In this document: one piece after another, positions 6,871 through 12,993 of the stretch | How the letters are laid out: the number at the start of each line of letters is the position of its first letter | Position numbering within the stretch: the stretch's first letter is position 1 | NCBI GenBank assembly: GCA_964597685.1 | Contig: CAZQZC010000024.1 | Span: 1 to 24,727 of the forward strand | DNA: 24,727 bases | Reading direction: 5' to 3' | From: JBCBTJ01 sp964597685 | GTDB taxonomy: Bacteria; Pseudomonadota; Alphaproteobacteria; Caulobacterales; Hyphomonadaceae | Program-made: the position numbers and the translations under genes | Notes under the pieces: generated by a model | Seen by the model: only the letters and a program-made list of their open reading frames with translations | Databases searched by the model: none | What the model was told of the DNA's origin: nothing

Positions 6871-7245
6871 TCAGTCTTCCCGTTCCATCATGCACTGCAG
6901 CGGATGTTCGTTCCGCTGGGCGAGGTCGAGCACCTGGCTCACTTTCGTCTCGGCGACTTCATATGTGTAGACGCCGCAGATGCCGACGCCATGGTTGTGC
7001 ACATGCAGCATAATACGCGTCGCCTCTTCCCGATTCTTATTGAAGAAGCGCTCCAGCACGTAAACGACGAACTCCATCGGGGTGTAATCGTCGTTCAGGA
7101 TCAGCACCCGATAGAGCGACGGTTTCTTCGTCTTGACCTCGGATTTGGTGACGACGCCGAGTTCCTTATCGTCGCCGCCGGGGCGTTCGGGTTCGTCGGC
7201 GCCGCGCGGACGCGAAGGGAAGAATGTCGAGCGGGCAGGTATCAT
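6871..7245 (-). CDS. clpS: ATP-dependent Clp protease adaptor ClpS
   Basis: A 124-residue adaptor that binds the ClpA N-domain and delivers N-degron substrates. The conserved core is visible: LYRVLILNDDYTPMEFV (N-end pocket residues in NDD), the helix VLERFFNKNREEAT, the His-containing LHVHNHGVGICGVY and the C-terminal ETKVSQVLDLA. About 40 N-terminal residues before the core are Pro/Arg/Asp-rich and poorly conserved in the family; that flexible arm normally enters the ClpA pore. The ATG at 7245 is the first in frame. A later GTG at the VVTKSEVK segment would still leave the core intact. It sits 1 nt before clpA and 58 nt after the DUF1499 gene. Confidence 0.95.
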   Translation of the reverse strand: MIPARSTFFPSRPRGADEPERPGGDDKELGVVTKSEVKTKKPSLYRVLILNDDYTPMEFVVYVLERFFNKNREEATRIMLHVHNHGVGICGVYTYEVAETKVSQVLDLAQRNEHPLQCMMERED

Positions 7246-7303
7246 ATGCTTAAGATAATCCGGTAAAGGCCACTTGGAAGCCTGACCTCGCAGCTTATGG
7301 GTT

Positions 7304-7708
7304 TCAAGCCTTGACGATCCGATCGTGAAGGACGCTCAGCAATTGATCCACCCGTCGGGCGTTGGCGCCCAAATCCGAGTATCCCAAACGTGAGCGCGAA
7401 TAGACCGCGATCGTCGCGCGCCCCTCGGCGGGAAGCGCACGCACGTCGACATCGTCCTTGAACCGCAGCAGCGGCGTGACAGCCACAAAGGACAGGGCGA
7501 GCGCCGAATCGTCGGTCCTCAGCTCCCGCCAATCGCGCCGCTCGCCGGCGAGCGCCTTGAGCGCCTCGAACAAGCCGCCTGGCGCGACCGGAAATACCGG
7601 CGGCTCGCGGTCCGGCGTCGCTGCACCGCATAAATCCGGCGGGGCGGCCAAGCAGGTGTTCGGCGACGACGGCCTGGTCAGGGTTGTGAAGTCGATGAAA
7701 TCGGCCAT
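7304..7708 (-). CDS. DUF1499 family protein
   Basis: A 134-residue protein with the DUF1499 pattern: RPSSPNTCLAAPP near the N terminus (residues 12-24), TPLLRFKDDVDVRAL in the middle and YSRSRLGYSDLGANARRV near the C terminus. The biochemical role of the family is not known to me. The frame is open to 7801, but the ATG at 7708 is chosen because DUF1499 homology begins a few residues later and because the longer version would overlap the phasin terminator at 7764-7793. There is no signal peptide with this start. It lies between the phasin and clpS-clpA on the same strand, separated from the phasin by a terminator, so it needs its own promoter in about 55 nt or relies on readthrough. Confidence 0.75.
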   Translation of the reverse strand: MADFIDFTTLTRPSSPNTCLAAPPDLCGAATPDREPPVFPVAPGGLFEALKALAGERRDWRELRTDDSALALSFVAVTPLLRFKDDVDVRALPAEGRATIAVYSRSRLGYSDLGANARRVDQLLSVLHDRIVKA

Positions 7709-7763
7709 GGCGGCCAGACTATCCGGACCCCACCCATGGCGCACGTGAAATTCGTCGCCGATC

Positions 7764-7793
7764 CAAAGAAAAAGCCGGCCAAAAAGGCCGGCT
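7764..7793 (-). terminator. Rho-independent terminator of the phasin gene
   Basis: On the minus strand, AGCCGGCC and GGCCGGCT form a perfect 8-bp stem (plus-strand 7773-7780 and 7786-7793) with a TTTTT loop, followed by TTTTCTTT. It begins 37 nt after the phasin stop. On the plus strand the hairpin is not followed by Ts, so it is directional. Confidence 0.9.
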
Positions 7794-7830
7794 CTTCCCA
7801 ATCTACGCCACTCTACGAAACTTGGCGGGC

Positions 7831-8280
7831 TTAGCTGGCGGCCTGCAATTTTTCAACGACGACGCCGGCCTGCGCATTAATCGGTTCAACAGCGTCTTTC
7901 ATAGTCGTCGACATCAGACCCGCCATCGCGTTCAGCTCGGCGACATATTTCTCAAACGCGGTCTTGGCGAACGTCGTCTGAGCTTCGACAGCTTCCTGGA
8001 AGGATTTCGCCGAGGTTACCGTCTTGGTCGCTTCAGCGCCGGCTTCCATCGCGTCTTTCATGTAGCCCATCGCGCGGGTGTTGATCGCCTCAGCGCCCTT
8101 GCGCGCCACTTTGACCGATTCTGCGACAGCGGCCATATTTGCGCGGCCGATTTCATTGAAATCGCCAGCGAACGACATGGCGCGTTCCATGCTTTGCTTC
8201 AACGCCTCGCTGGGCGCCGCGGTGAATTGTTCGAAAGCTTCCAGACCGGCTGCGGTCGACTTTCCGTTACCCTTGGCCAT
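7831..8280 (-). CDS. Phasin family protein (polyhydroxyalkanoate granule-associated)
   Basis: A 149-residue, Ala-rich, almost entirely helical amphipathic protein of the alphaproteobacterial phasin family. Typical features are FEQFTAAPSEALKQSMERAM, the central GYMKDAMEAGAEATKTVTSAKSFQEAVEAQ region given here only by its ends (residues about 72-101), and FAKTAFEKYVAELNAMAGL near the C terminus. Phasins coat PHA granules; some relatives act instead as general chaperone-like or DNA-associated proteins. A good Shine-Dalgarno (TAAGGAG) lies 7-8 nt before the ATG at 8280. It is monocistronic: its own promoter (8312-8340), a candidate operator (8348-8362) and a strong terminator (7764-7793) bracket it. 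No PHA synthase gene is in the window. Confidence 0.88.
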   Translation of the reverse strand: MAKGNGKSTAAGLEAFEQFTAAPSEALKQSMERAMSFAGDFNEIGRANMAAVAESVKVARKGAEAINTRAMGYMKDAMEAGAEATKTVTSAKSFQEAVEAQTTFAKTAFEKYVAELNAMAGLMSTTMKDAVEPINAQAGVVVEKLQAAS

Positions 8281-8311
8281 CGTGCACTCCTTAACGCTAA
8301 GCCTCTAAGCC

Positions 8312-8340
8312 TATATAGCAGCCTGCCTTCGCACATGCAA
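8312..8340 (-). promoter_or_regulatory. Candidate sigma-70-type promoter of the phasin gene
   Basis: On the minus strand, a -35-like TTGCAT (8340-8335) and a -10-like TATATA (8317-8312) are separated by exactly 17 nt. Each matches the E. coli consensus only partly. The -10 lies about 31 nt before the phasin ATG. Confidence 0.5.
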
Positions 8341-8347
8341 GATATTT

Positions 8348-8362
8348 TTGTGCGGCGCACAA
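8348..8362. promoter_or_regulatory. Inverted repeat upstream of the phasin promoter, candidate PhaR operator
   Basis: TTGTGC-GGC-GCACAA is a perfect dyad (6-bp arms, 3-nt spacer) ending 7 nt upstream of the phasin -35. TGC/GCA-rich palindromes are known targets of the PHA-responsive regulator PhaR in alphaproteobacteria. Assignment to PhaR is inference from location and pattern. Confidence 0.45.
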
Positions 8363-8423
8363 TAACGCCTGACTCACGCGCCGTCTCGTTTTGCTCACAC
8401 GAACGTAGCAACGTGTGATGTGC

Positions 8424-8438
8424 TTAAGCCCTAGTTAA
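8424..8438. promoter_or_regulatory. Perfect CtrA-type binding box TTAA-N7-TTAA
   Basis: TTAA (8424-8427), seven bases GCCCTAG, then TTAA (8435-8438) match the full CtrA consensus. It is 70 nt upstream of the D,D-carboxypeptidase ATG. A further TTAA lies at 8460-8463 and a GANTC motif (GACTC) at 8371-8375. In this GC-rich DNA a perfect 8/8 match in an intergenic region is unlikely to be random. Confidence 0.6.
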
Positions 8439-8507
8439 GCCACGCAGGTAAAACTACTCTTAAGCTCCTAAGGCTGGGCGAGTGTTTGACCAATTGAGGA
8501 GCCAATT

Positions 8508-9476
8508 ATGGCATCCAAAGGCCTCTCTTTTATCACGCGTTCCATGACGGCCACCGGGCTGGCGGCTGCAATCGCCTTAGCGCCCGCCGCCGCCCAGGCG
8601 ACCTCCGGCAAATACGCCTCAATCGTCGTCGACGCCGACACCGACACGGTCCTGCACGCTCGCCACGCCGACGAGGCCCGCTTCCCCGCGTCGCTGACCA
8701 AAGTGATGACGCTGTACATGGTGTTCGACGCGCTCAAGTCCGGCGAATTGTCCCTGAGAGAGAGGATTGGCGTTTCACGCCACGCTGCGGGGCAGCCTCC
8801 CTCGAAAATTGGTCTACGCGCCGGTCAAACCATCTCCGTCGAAGACGCCATCCATGCGCTTGTCGCCAAATCAGCCAATGACGTAGCCGTTGTGATCGCT
8901 GAACGCTTGGGCGTCACCGAAGAGCGGTTCGCCGCACTGATGACCGTGAAGGCTGCGAGCCTCGGCCTGACCAGCACCAAATTCTACAACGCGTCAGGCC
9001 TTCCGGACGCCCGACAAATCTCAACCGCCCGCGATCTTGCGAGATTGGCTGAGGCGGTGCTTGAGGACCATGGCGACTATTATCATTACTTTTCGACGCG
9101 CCGTTTCTCTTGGGGCCGCGCCGTTTACAAAAACCACAACCGCCTGCTGGGCGAAGTCGACGGCGTCGACGGCATCAAGACCGGCTACACCCGCGCCTCC
9201 GGCTTCAACCTCATGGCCTCGGCCAAGCGGGACGGCCGCCGCGTTATCGCCATCATGCTGGGCGGGCGAACCTCCAAGGTGCGCAACGACCACGTGACCG
9301 AACTTCTGGAAGCGGCTTTCGATGCGATTTCGCCAGCTGGAAGCCAATCGCCCGACCTGCGCACGCGCATCGCATTTCAGGCGATCAACGCCCCGCAAGA
9401 CCCCAACGCCGCGGCCGTCCCGACGTTGAACGGCAAACCCCTGATGGTCTCGATGGCCGAAGGCGGCGAAAGCTAG
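8508..9476 (+). CDS. D-alanyl-D-alanine carboxypeptidase, S11 family penicillin-binding protein
   Basis: A 322-residue exported serine peptidase that trims the terminal D-Ala from peptidoglycan stem peptides. A signal peptide ends near residue 31 (AAIALAPAAAQA). The three active-site motifs are all present: S62-L-T-K65, S122-A-N124 and K224-T-G226. The mature enzyme covers the catalytic domain. The C terminus (about 270-322) is shorter than in PBP5 and shows neither an obvious amphipathic membrane anchor nor a SPOR domain, so it may be a soluble periplasmic form. The ATG at 8508 is preceded by GAGGAG about 9 nt upstream. The upstream region carries a perfect CtrA box, so cell-cycle control is likely. 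It converges on mipZ with a 4-nt gap. Confidence 0.93.
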   Translation: MASKGLSFITRSMTATGLAAAIALAPAAAQATSGKYASIVVDADTDTVLHARHADEARFPASLTKVMTLYMVFDALKSGELSLRERIGVSRHAAGQPPSKIGLRAGQTISVEDAIHALVAKSANDVAVVIAERLGVTEERFAALMTVKAASLGLTSTKFYNASGLPDARQISTARDLARLAEAVLEDHGDYYHYFSTRRFSWGRAVYKNHNRLLGEVDGVDGIKTGYTRASGFNLMASAKRDGRRVIAIMLGGRTSKVRNDHVTELLEAAFDAISPAGSQSPDLRTRIAFQAINAPQDPNAAAVPTLNGKPLMVSMAEGGES

Positions 9477-9480
9477 GCGT

Positions 9481-10368
9481 CTAGAACGGCAGTTCAGCGC
9501 CGGCGAGTTCGGGCAGCCGCATGAGAATAATGAGATCCCGCAATTCCTGGCGCGCAGCGACATGGCTCATGGTGAAGCCGATGTTCGACCCCTGCTCCGT
9601 CAGATCGAGCAGCGTCAGACCCGCCGGAAACAATTCGCGGTAGATAACCCGCTCAGACAAGCCGGGCGCGAGACGAAAACCGATGCGGCGGGAGAGGTTC
9701 TCGAGCGCCTCGCCAACCTTCTGCTTGTTGCGCGCTTCTAGCGGCGACATGCGGTTGCGCATGACGATCCAGTCGATCGGCTTCCGGCTGGTTTGCGCTT
9801 TCTGCTTTCGGCAATTCCAGACCATCTCCGAGTAAAAGCTCGGCCGGATGACTTCCAGTGTTTGCGGGTTCACGTCGCCCAGCAGGTCGAAATCGACAAA
9901 GCTGTCGTTCAGCGGTGTGACCAATGTGTCGGCGTTGGTATGCGCCAACCGCGACAGGAACGTATTCCCGCCCGGCGCATCGACGACAACGAAATCGCAT
10001 GACGCTTTGAGCCGCGCGAGGCTCGCCAAAAACCGTTCCGTCTCTTCGCGCTCGGCGACGTCCAGGTCGCGCGCCTCGCTCGCATCAACCCGGATGATCT
10101 CCGGCATGGGAAGCTTGGCTTGCGTCGCAGCCGACCAGCGAATTCGATTTTCCAGATATCTGGTCAACGTTCTCTGGCGAACATCCAGATCGATCACGCC
10201 AACCTTCAAACCCGTCCGCATCAAAGCGACGGTGAGGTGCATGGCGACCGTAGATTTCCCGGCGCCGCCCTTCTCGTTGCCAACAACAATGACACGGGCG
10301 TCGCGAACGGGCGCAGTTGCCAGAGCGTCAATCTCCCTGACCGGCGTCAATAAACCATCAGCTGGCAT
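9481..10368 (-). CDS. mipZ: Cell-division regulator MipZ (ParA/MinD-like ATPase)
   Basis: A 295-residue deviant-Walker ATPase. In Caulobacter, MipZ binds ParB near the chromosomal origins and blocks FtsZ polymerisation, confining division to midcell. The deviant Walker A GNEKGGAGKST is at 30-40, VIDLDVRQRT follows at 58-67 (Walker A'), and the switch II DAPGG is at 130-134. The characteristic TPLNDSFVDFDLLG (151-164) and ELFPAGLTLLDL match MipZ rather than ParA or MinD. Compared with Caulobacter MipZ it has about 20 extra N-terminal residues (MPADGLLTPVREIDALATAP). The start at 10368 is set by a GAGGGGG 6 nt upstream; the frame is open to 10425, which would overlap the upstream gene. It follows a small unknown gene by 20 nt, so they are probably co-transcribed. 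Confidence 0.95.
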   Translation of the reverse strand: MPADGLLTPVREIDALATAPVRDARVIVVGNEKGGAGKSTVAMHLTVALMRTGLKVGVIDLDVRQRTLTRYLENRIRWSAATQAKLPMPEIIRVDASEARDLDVAEREETERFLASLARLKASCDFVVVDAPGGNTFLSRLAHTNADTLVTPLNDSFVDFDLLGDVNPQTLEVIRPSFYSEMVWNCRKQKAQTSRKPIDWIVMRNRMSPLEARNKQKVGEALENLSRRIGFRLAPGLSERVIYRELFPAGLTLLDLTEQGSNIGFTMSHVAARQELRDLIILMRLPELAGAELPF

Positions 10369-10388
10369 TCGGCCCCCTCGACGCGACC

Positions 10389-10853
10389 CTAAGCGGCGGG
10401 TCGATCCGCATGTTGCAACGCCCAAACCGCCGGCGCAGCGCGCGGGGCGTCGTCTTCGAAGAGGAAGGCGTCCTCGACAAACACATCGATCTCGGCCGCT
10501 GCGATCTCTTCAACGCCCTCAAACAGGAATGCGTCTTCGACATAAGCGTCGGCGCCCTGGTAAGGCGCGGACGGCATCGGCTGCAGCGAAGCGTTCGCCA
10601 ACACCGATCTGATCGACCCGAGCGTTTCGGACAAGCGATCAAGCTCGGCGGCCAGCATGTCGCTCCGGTGCGCGGCGCCTTCGCTCTCTCCCTCGAAGAG
10701 CCAGTAGTCTTCATTCTCCGACGGCGTCCAGAAGCGCAGCACGGGCTGCATATCCAAATCGGAAGGATCAACCGGTTTGCCTCGCCGCGCGACAAAGAGA
10801 GCCGTAGCTGCGGAGACGTAGTCTTTCAGGGTCGAGAGAACGTTCTTCATCAT
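10389..10853 (-). CDS. Hypothetical acidic protein with repeated VEDAFLFE motifs, upstream of mipZ
   Basis: A 154-residue protein I do not recognise. The N terminus is hydrophobic/basic (MMKNVLSTLKDYVSAATALFV, cut here at 21 by one residue: residues 1-20 are MMKNVLSTLKDYVSAATALF), perhaps an amphipathic membrane-binding helix. Residues 60-90 are predicted helical (SDMLAAELDRLSETLGSIRS). The C-terminal half is acidic and holds two near-identical segments, AYVEDAFLFEG (103-113) and VFVEDAFLFED (124-134), with a third related DYWLFEGE at 49-56. These look like repeated short linear binding motifs. It is the first gene of the mipZ unit, 20 nt upstream of mipZ, so a role near MipZ or division is a guess from context. 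Two other frames are open here (plus 10410-10880; minus 10358-10795) but lack such organisation. Confidence 0.65.
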   Translation of the reverse strand: MMKNVLSTLKDYVSAATALFVARRGKPVDPSDLDMQPVLRFWTPSENEDYWLFEGESEGAAHRSDMLAAELDRLSETLGSIRSVLANASLQPMPSAPYQGADAYVEDAFLFEGVEEIAAAEIDVFVEDAFLFEDDAPRAAPAVWALQHADRPAA

Positions 10854-10876
10854 TTGGAAAGGCTCGCGGCTTTAGG

Positions 10877-10891
10877 TTAACAGACCGTTTA
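10877..10891. promoter_or_regulatory. CtrA-like box (7/8 match) between the mipZ operon and panC
   Basis: TTAA, seven bases, TTTA matches the CtrA consensus TTAA-N7-TTAA at 7 of 8 positions. A GANTC site (GACTC) is at 10900-10904. The box lies 24 nt before the first gene of the mipZ operon and 41 nt before the chosen panC start. Either gene could be the target. Confidence 0.35.
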
Positions 10892-10931
10892 CATGTCACG
10901 ACTCGCCCCAAAAGCGAAAGCGAAAATATCC

Positions 10932-11807
10932 ATGGCCCAAACGCCTCTCCCAGTCGCGCGGAGCCGCTCAACGCTGCGCGACGTGATTTCAGGCTGGAAA
11001 AATCAAGGTCTTTGGGTGGGATTCGTGCCGACCATGGGGGCCCTTCACGACGGGCATCTTTCTCTTGTGGAAATCGCGCGGAACCGCTGCGACCGGGTGG
11101 TGGCCAGCATTTTCGTCAATCCCGCGCAATTCGCGCCGGGCGAGGATTTCGACGCCTACCCCCGCAACGAAGCGGACGACCTTGGCAAGCTCGCCGCCGC
11201 GGGATGCGACCTCGCCTATCTCCCGACCGCCGATGAAATGTACCCGGACGGCTCCCTCACCAATGTGCGCGTCGAAGAGATGTCTGACCTGCTGGACGGG
11301 CGCCACCGGCCGCATTTCTTCTACGGCGTCGCCACCGTGGTGGCGCGTCTGTTTGTCCATGTCGCACCGGATCTCGCCGTATTCGGAGAGAAGGATTTTC
11401 AGCAGCTGCAGATCATCCGTCGCATGGCTCGCGATCTCGGCTTCGCCATTGAAATCGTCGGCGGCCCGACGGTGCGCGACCCGGACGGCCTCGCCCAATC
11501 TTCGCGCAACGCCTACCTCACCGCCGACGACCGGCGGAAGGCCGGGGCTTTGTTCGCCGCCCTGCACCGCGCCCGCAAACGCATCGAAGCCGGCGCCGAG
11601 ATCGGCGCATGCGTCGAAGAAGCCGCCGAGCTTCTTACAGCGGCCGGCTGGGACGGCGTAGACTATGTCAGCGCCGTCGATCCCGCCACGCTGCGAGACC
11701 TGCCCCCAGGCCCCGCCACGCCAGGCGCTCCAGGCCGCCTCTTGGGCGCGGGGCGCGTCGGCTCAACGCGGTTGATCGACAATGTGGGGTTCAATCGGCG
11801 GGTCTAA
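10932..11807 (+). CDS. panC: Pantothenate synthetase PanC
   Basis: A 291-residue ligase that joins pantoate and beta-alanine with ATP in coenzyme A biosynthesis. Family signatures are PTMGALHDGH (33-42, the nucleotide-binding HxGH), IFVNPAQFAPGEDFDAYPR, FGEKDFQQLQII and SSRNAYL. The C-terminal lid domain is present and the length is typical. The ATG at 10932 begins MAQTPLPVARS and lies a reasonable distance from the CtrA-like box; an earlier ATG at 10893 would add 13 basic residues (MSRLAPKAKAKIS) and begin almost on that box. Neither has a strong Shine-Dalgarno. It is divergent from the mipZ operon and converges on a DUF1489 gene 4 nt away. Confidence 0.94.
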   Translation: MAQTPLPVARSRSTLRDVISGWKNQGLWVGFVPTMGALHDGHLSLVEIARNRCDRVVASIFVNPAQFAPGEDFDAYPRNEADDLGKLAAAGCDLAYLPTADEMYPDGSLTNVRVEEMSDLLDGRHRPHFFYGVATVVARLFVHVAPDLAVFGEKDFQQLQIIRRMARDLGFAIEIVGGPTVRDPDGLAQSSRNAYLTADDRRKAGALFAALHRARKRIEAGAEIGACVEEAAELLTAAGWDGVDYVSAVDPATLRDLPPGPATPGAPGRLLGAGRVGSTRLIDNVGFNRRV

Positions 11808-11811
11808 GACC

Positions 11812-12225
11812 TCACCACACCATCGCCTCCTTCAGCGAGGCGGCGAGTTGCGGGGGGAGTTTGGCGGATCGGGCGCCGGCGCGCAGGTCGGCCGGGGCCT
11901 CGTCCGGCTTTAGGTACCGCCAGCCCTGGAACGGACGTTTCGGCTGCGGTTCGGTGAGGATAGTCTGAGGATCAAAGACAAGCTCACAGAGCGGGCCACG
12001 GCCGCTCTGCACCTCGCGAATGTCGACAATCCGCTGACGGACGCAGATCTGGCGCTTGATCACCCAATAGAGAGACCCGCCGTCCAAAAGCTCCTCGGCG
12101 CGTTTCGGCGCCATTCGTGTGTGGTGCACCGGCGCCGGCAGGGTCTCCATCAGGTGACGCTGCCACGCCGTTAGGTCGTCGACGCTGTCGGCGCCGACGC
12201 AAAGCTTCACCATGTGAATCGTCAT
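11812..12225 (-). CDS. DUF1489 family protein
   Basis: A 137-residue soluble protein matching the alphaproteobacterial DUF1489 family, with the typical start MTIHMVKLCVG and the stretches TRMAPKRAEELLDGGSLYWV, KRQICVRQRIVDI and FQGWRYL. The family is widespread in alphaproteobacteria and its role is unknown to me; the ...LYWVIKR...RQRI... pattern suggests a compact alpha/beta fold. The start at 12225 has no clear Shine-Dalgarno and lies 10 nt after the upstream gene's stop, so coupled translation is likely. A second ATG at 12213 is possible. Confidence 0.8.
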   Translation of the reverse strand: MTIHMVKLCVGADSVDDLTAWQRHLMETLPAPVHHTRMAPKRAEELLDGGSLYWVIKRQICVRQRIVDIREVQSGRGPLCELVFDPQTILTEPQPKRPFQGWRYLKPDEAPADLRAGARSAKLPPQLAASLKEAMVW

Positions 12226-12235
12226 GCAGGAGAGA

Positions 12236-12961
12236 TTAACGCGCCTCGGCGAGGCGGCCAGCGCGATCCTGTCGCAAGCTGAGGAATTCTTGCTCAGCCG
12301 CGCGATTCGCGAAGAAAACCTCGATCTCGGTCACCCGCGCGGAATAGGCCCGCCGGATGCGGCGAAAGGCGAAGCGGCCTTCCGCTTCAATCGAAAACGC
12401 CGTCACCAGGCTCACGCCGTATCGCGGCTCCGTCTCGATGTAATAGGTCTGATCATAGGCCACGAGCCGTCCGCCCTCGGGCGCACGCACGGGCCGCGGC
12501 AGGGTATAGTCGATGCGCAGGAAGCGCTGCGTCTCCGGCTCCAGCCAGGCGTTGGCGCTGAGCCGTTCGGCCGCCCAGACGTCGAACTCCCCGTCATTGT
12601 CGGACGGGCGGTGCTTGAAGCCGATGCGCCAGGCCGCGCCCAGGTCTTCAACCTCGACCTCCGGCCCCATGCTCTCGCGCAGATCGTCGGGAAACAGCCG
12701 CCCGTCGGGCGCAGGCTCGGCGCACCAGGCCGCGGCCGCTTCGTCCAGATCGCCATCTTCGCCGTCGGCGGCGCCGAGACGCCAGCGCTCGCCCTCGGGC
12801 AGACGCGGATCAAAGGCGAAAACCCGGCGCGCCTTCCGACTTGTCAGCTCCACGGTGAACGCTGCGCGCAGCGTGCGGGGCGCCTCCGTCGCCTCCAATG
12901 CGGAGTCGATGGGTCCGGCGCCCGTTGTCATCGCCGCGCTGAGAAGGATCGAAATCACCAT
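12236..12961 (-). CDS. Hypothetical exported protein
   Basis: A 241-residue protein with a short hydrophobic N terminus (MVISILLSAAMTTGAG) that looks like a signal peptide cut near residue 14-16. The rest alternates short charged and aromatic beta-like segments (LRAAFTVELTSRKARRVFAF, AWRIGFKHR, LRIDYTLPRPV, YYIETEPRYGVSLV) that suggest a beta-rich periplasmic domain. I do not recognise the family. A single Cys (AAAAWCAEP) is not in a lipobox. It lies 10 nt before DUF1489 and 32 nt after the cupin-like gene, all minus strand, so they likely share a transcript starting at or near mccA. Confidence 0.65.
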   Translation of the reverse strand: MVISILLSAAMTTGAGPIDSALEATEAPRTLRAAFTVELTSRKARRVFAFDPRLPEGERWRLGAADGEDGDLDEAAAAWCAEPAPDGRLFPDDLRESMGPEVEVEDLGAAWRIGFKHRPSDNDGEFDVWAAERLSANAWLEPETQRFLRIDYTLPRPVRAPEGGRLVAYDQTYYIETEPRYGVSLVTAFSIEAEGRFAFRRIRRAYSARVTEIEVFFANRAAEQEFLSLRQDRAGRLAEAR

Positions 12962-12993
12962 GCCGGGCCCTGTCTGGACCCGGATTGCGGCGC

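Noticed and set aside
7242..7631. A minus-strand open frame overlapping the DUF1499 gene and the clpS start
   Set aside because: Its Arg/Ala-rich translation has no motif, while the overlapping frame carries the DUF1499 signature.
10410..10880. A 156-codon plus-strand open frame opposite the gene upstream of mipZ
   Set aside because: The minus-strand frame has a plausible N terminus, internal peptide repeats and the right spacing to mipZ. The plus-strand frame has none of these and overlaps the mipZ-operon promoter.
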